Source: JAJPJQ01 sp036522615
Lineage (GTDB): Bacteria; Desulfobacterota; Binatia; UBA9968
Assembly: GCA_036522615.1 (NCBI GenBank)
Contig: DATDFN010000150.1
Location: 1-7,118 of the forward strand
Direction of reading: 5' to 3'
Length of the DNA: 7,118 nucleotides
Under the pieces are notes generated by a model. The model was not told the DNA's origin, ran no database searches, and was given only the letters and a program-made list of their open reading frames with translations. A program made the position numbers and the translations under genes. Within the stretch, counting starts at the first letter, position 1; every line of letters begins with the position of its first letter. Positions 6,049 to 7,118 of this stretch are shown piece after piece.

Positions 6049-6054
6049 CCCTCC
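6049..6054 (-). promoter_or_regulatory. Strong ribosome-binding site of the first amidohydrolase gene
   Basis: Minus-strand GGAGGG ends 6 nt before the ATG at 6042, close to ideal Shine-Dalgarno spacing. It fixes the start of the 343-aa protein and contrasts with the other starts in the window, which lack a clear site. Confidence 0.8.
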
Positions 6055-6072
6055 GTCCTTAGTCCTTAGTCC
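6055..6072. repeat. Short 7-bp tandem repeat (GTCCTTA, about 2.6 copies)
   Basis: Plus-strand GTCCTTA occurs at 6055-6061 and 6062-6068, followed by a partial GTCC at 6069-6072. On the coding strand it reads as repeated TAAGGAC directly before the GGAGGG ribosome-binding site. It also supplies the weak -10-like hexamer of the candidate promoter upstream. It may be an operator half-site pair or a chance duplication. Confidence 0.5.
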
Positions 6073-6091
6073 AGCGTCGAAGGTGTGTCAA
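6063..6091 (-). promoter_or_regulatory. Possible promoter of the amidohydrolase operon
   Basis: A perfect -35 box TTGACA (6091-6086, minus strand) is followed after 17 nt by TAAGGA (6068-6063), a poor -10 (2 of 6, lacking T6). Position is right, just ahead of the operon's ribosome-binding site, and the arrangement repeats that seen before the solute-binding protein gene. The weak -10 would fit an activator-dependent promoter, or the match may be chance. Confidence 0.3.
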
Positions 6092-6134
6092 TCCATCTCT
6101 ATGCAGCAGTGCAACGATCAAAGACATCGAATTT

Positions 6135-6208
6135 CGGAGAGATCCTTCACTGCGTTCAGGATGACAGGAACATCTTTGTCATTCCGAGCGAAGCGAAGAA
6201 TCTCTCCG
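6135..6208. repeat. Imperfect inverted repeat with 32-bp arms (interspersed/REP-type element)
   Basis: Arms 6135-6166 and 6177-6208 are reverse complements at 26 of 32 positions, separated by a 10-nt loop; several mismatches could form G-U pairs in RNA. The right arm begins TGTCATTCCGAGCGAAGCGA, a kind of intergenic sequence I recall as dispersed in many copies in genomes of several soil and subsurface phyla; this is memory, not a search. It lies in the 197-nt gap between the dehydrogenase stop and the amidohydrolase operon, has no coding content, and could fold into a long stem in the dehydrogenase 3' UTR, protecting or ending that transcript. No T-run follows the stem on the minus strand, so it is not a standard intrinsic terminator there; on the plus strand TTTTT follows at 6213-6217, but no plus-strand gene is present. 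Confidence 0.8.
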
Positions 6209-6239
6209 TGACTTTTTAAATTCATCTTGTGGAATATTT

Positions 6240-7118
6240 TTAGATTTTCACCGCCTCCGGGTTGACCAGTTTGATCTCCTTGCCCTCGAAGAAATTCAGG
6301 ATGTTTTCCATCGCGTGGTGATAGCGTTCGATCAGGATTTCCTCGGTCGCGTAGCCGCGATGCGACAGCAGAACGACGTTGTCCAGCTTGCGCAGCGGAT
6401 GATCCATCGGCAGCGGCTCCTGGTCATAGACATCGAGTCCCGCGCCGGAGAGCTTGCCGCTTTTGAGCGCGTCGATCAGCGCGGCCTCGGAGACGATAGG
6501 GCCGCGCGCCGTGTTGATGAGAATGGCGCCGGGCTTCATCAGCGCGAACTCCTTCGCGCCGATCATGCCGCGGGTGTTTTCGTTGAGCGGCACGTGGATC
6601 GAAATGATGTCCGATTCGCGGAGCAGCCGCTCGAGCGGGACGGCCTCGGCGCCGGCTTCGCGCGCGCGCTCGGGCGTCAGCGTCCTTCCGGTGGCGAGCA
6701 CGCGCGCGTTGAAGAGCCGCGCCATGCGCGCGACTTGCGAGCCGATTCGCCCGAGGCCCAGAACGCCGACCGTCTTGCCTTCGAGCACGTGTCCGGCGAC
6801 GGCGGGCCAGCGCTCGCTCCGCATGCGGCGGTCCACTTCGGGAATGCGCCGGAGCACCGAGAAGATGAGCGCGGTCGTGAGCTCGAAGGTCGAGCCGCCG
6901 GTGTCGCTCGGCGTGACCGAAATGGCGATGCCGCGTTTCGTCGCGCCGGCGATGTCGAGATGCACCGTCGTGCGGCCCGTCTGCGAGATAAGCTTCAGCG
7001 CCGGCGCGAGCGCGAGCTGCTTTTCGCCGAAGCGTGTGCGCTCGCGCATGAGCAGGACGGCATGAATCCCGGCGAGCGCGTTTTTGAAGTCGGCGTCGCT
7101 GTCAAGTTTTTGGTGGTA
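6240..7118 (-). CDS. D-2-hydroxyacid dehydrogenase family protein, N-terminus cut by window edge
   Basis: Cytoplasmic NAD(P)-dependent oxidoreductase interconverting 2-hydroxy acids and 2-keto acids (formate/glycerate/phosphoglycerate dehydrogenase superfamily). 292 residues are visible; the frame stays open to base 7118, so about 20-40 N-terminal residues are missing, and the Met at 7049 is internal. Numbering from the window edge: the substrate-domain segment 'VLLMRERTRF' (21-30); Rossmann loop G121-L-G-R-I-G126 in 'GKTVGVLGLGRIG'; catalytic Arg205 in NTARGP, Glu234 in YDQEPLP and His253 in LSHRGYATEE. At the end of the second Rossmann strand the sequence is ATGRT (142-146) with Arg145, and no Asp, which hints at NADP(H) preference as in glyoxylate/hydroxypyruvate reductases. 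It ends 197 nt before the amidohydrolase operon, in the same direction; a shared pathway is possible but not demonstrated. Confidence 0.9.
   Translation of the reverse strand, partial: YHQKLDSDADFKNALAGIHAVLLMRERTRFGEKQLALAPALKLISQTGRTTVHLDIAGATKRGIAISVTPSDTGGSTFELTTALIFSVLRRIPEVDRRMRSERWPAVAGHVLEGKTVGVLGLGRIGSQVARMARLFNARVLATGRTLTPERAREAGAEAVPLERLLRESDIISIHVPLNENTRGMIGAKEFALMKPGAILINTARGPIVSEAALIDALKSGKLSGAGLDVYDQEPLPMDHPLRKLDNVVLLSHRGYATEEILIERYHHAMENILNFFEGKEIKLVNPEAVKI

Noticed and set aside
5861..6211. Plus-strand 116-aa open frame across the spacer and inverted repeat
   Set aside because: Half lies antisense to the amidohydrolase gene and the rest translates the inverted repeat; no domain and no ribosome-binding site.
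1..7118. tRNA, rRNA, CRISPR array, insertion sequence or phage genes
   Set aside because: I saw no tRNA-like cloverleaf, regularly spaced repeats, transposase, integrase or phage protein in any frame; a covariance-model scan was not possible here.

Overview
This is a GC-rich bacterial chromosomal segment in which all seven supported genes lie on the minus strand. The two outermost genes run off the window. Long open frames on the plus strand are compositional shadows. The gene mix (paired amidohydrolase-2 proteins, a Fe3+-type solute-binding protein, a DUF1152 protein and a glycine-loop MFS carrier) and the base composition suggest an uncultivated soil or sediment proteobacterial-type lineage, such as former Deltaproteobacteria/Binatota or Rokubacteria-like groups. 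That placement is an impression from protein style; there is no rRNA or marker gene here.

In the direction of transcription (high to low coordinates) the layout is as follows. A 3' portion of a D-2-hydroxyacid dehydrogenase gene (7118-6240) is followed by a 197-nt spacer holding a 32-bp imperfect inverted repeat and the upstream region of the next operon. Next come two tandem amidohydrolase-2/ACMSD-like genes (6042-5011 and 5003-4071) only 7 nt apart. A short lipoprotein gene (4024-3485), a DUF1152 gene (3452-2490) and an MFS transporter gene (2509-1226) then form a tight second group, with DUF1152 and MFS overlapping by 20 nt. A DUF1992/YhdN-like gene (1169-792) and a secreted ABC-type solute-binding protein gene (729-1, C-terminus missing) follow, each behind its own plausible sigma70-type promoter.

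Functionally, the dehydrogenase and the two metal-dependent hydrolases/decarboxylases look like small-molecule catabolism, and the MFS carrier and solute-binding protein like transport; substrates cannot be read from the sequence. The lipoprotein-DUF1152-MFS trio is the least understood part. The most useful observations are regulatory and structural. Two genes have promoter-like hexamers whose -10 box ends exactly 9 nt before the ATG, predicting leaderless messages. A TTGACA-N17-TAAGG motif occurs twice. An interspersed-type inverted repeat sits between two genes. One amidohydrolase carries serine where the ACMSD family has its catalytic histidine. I did not find a clear, wholly new system.
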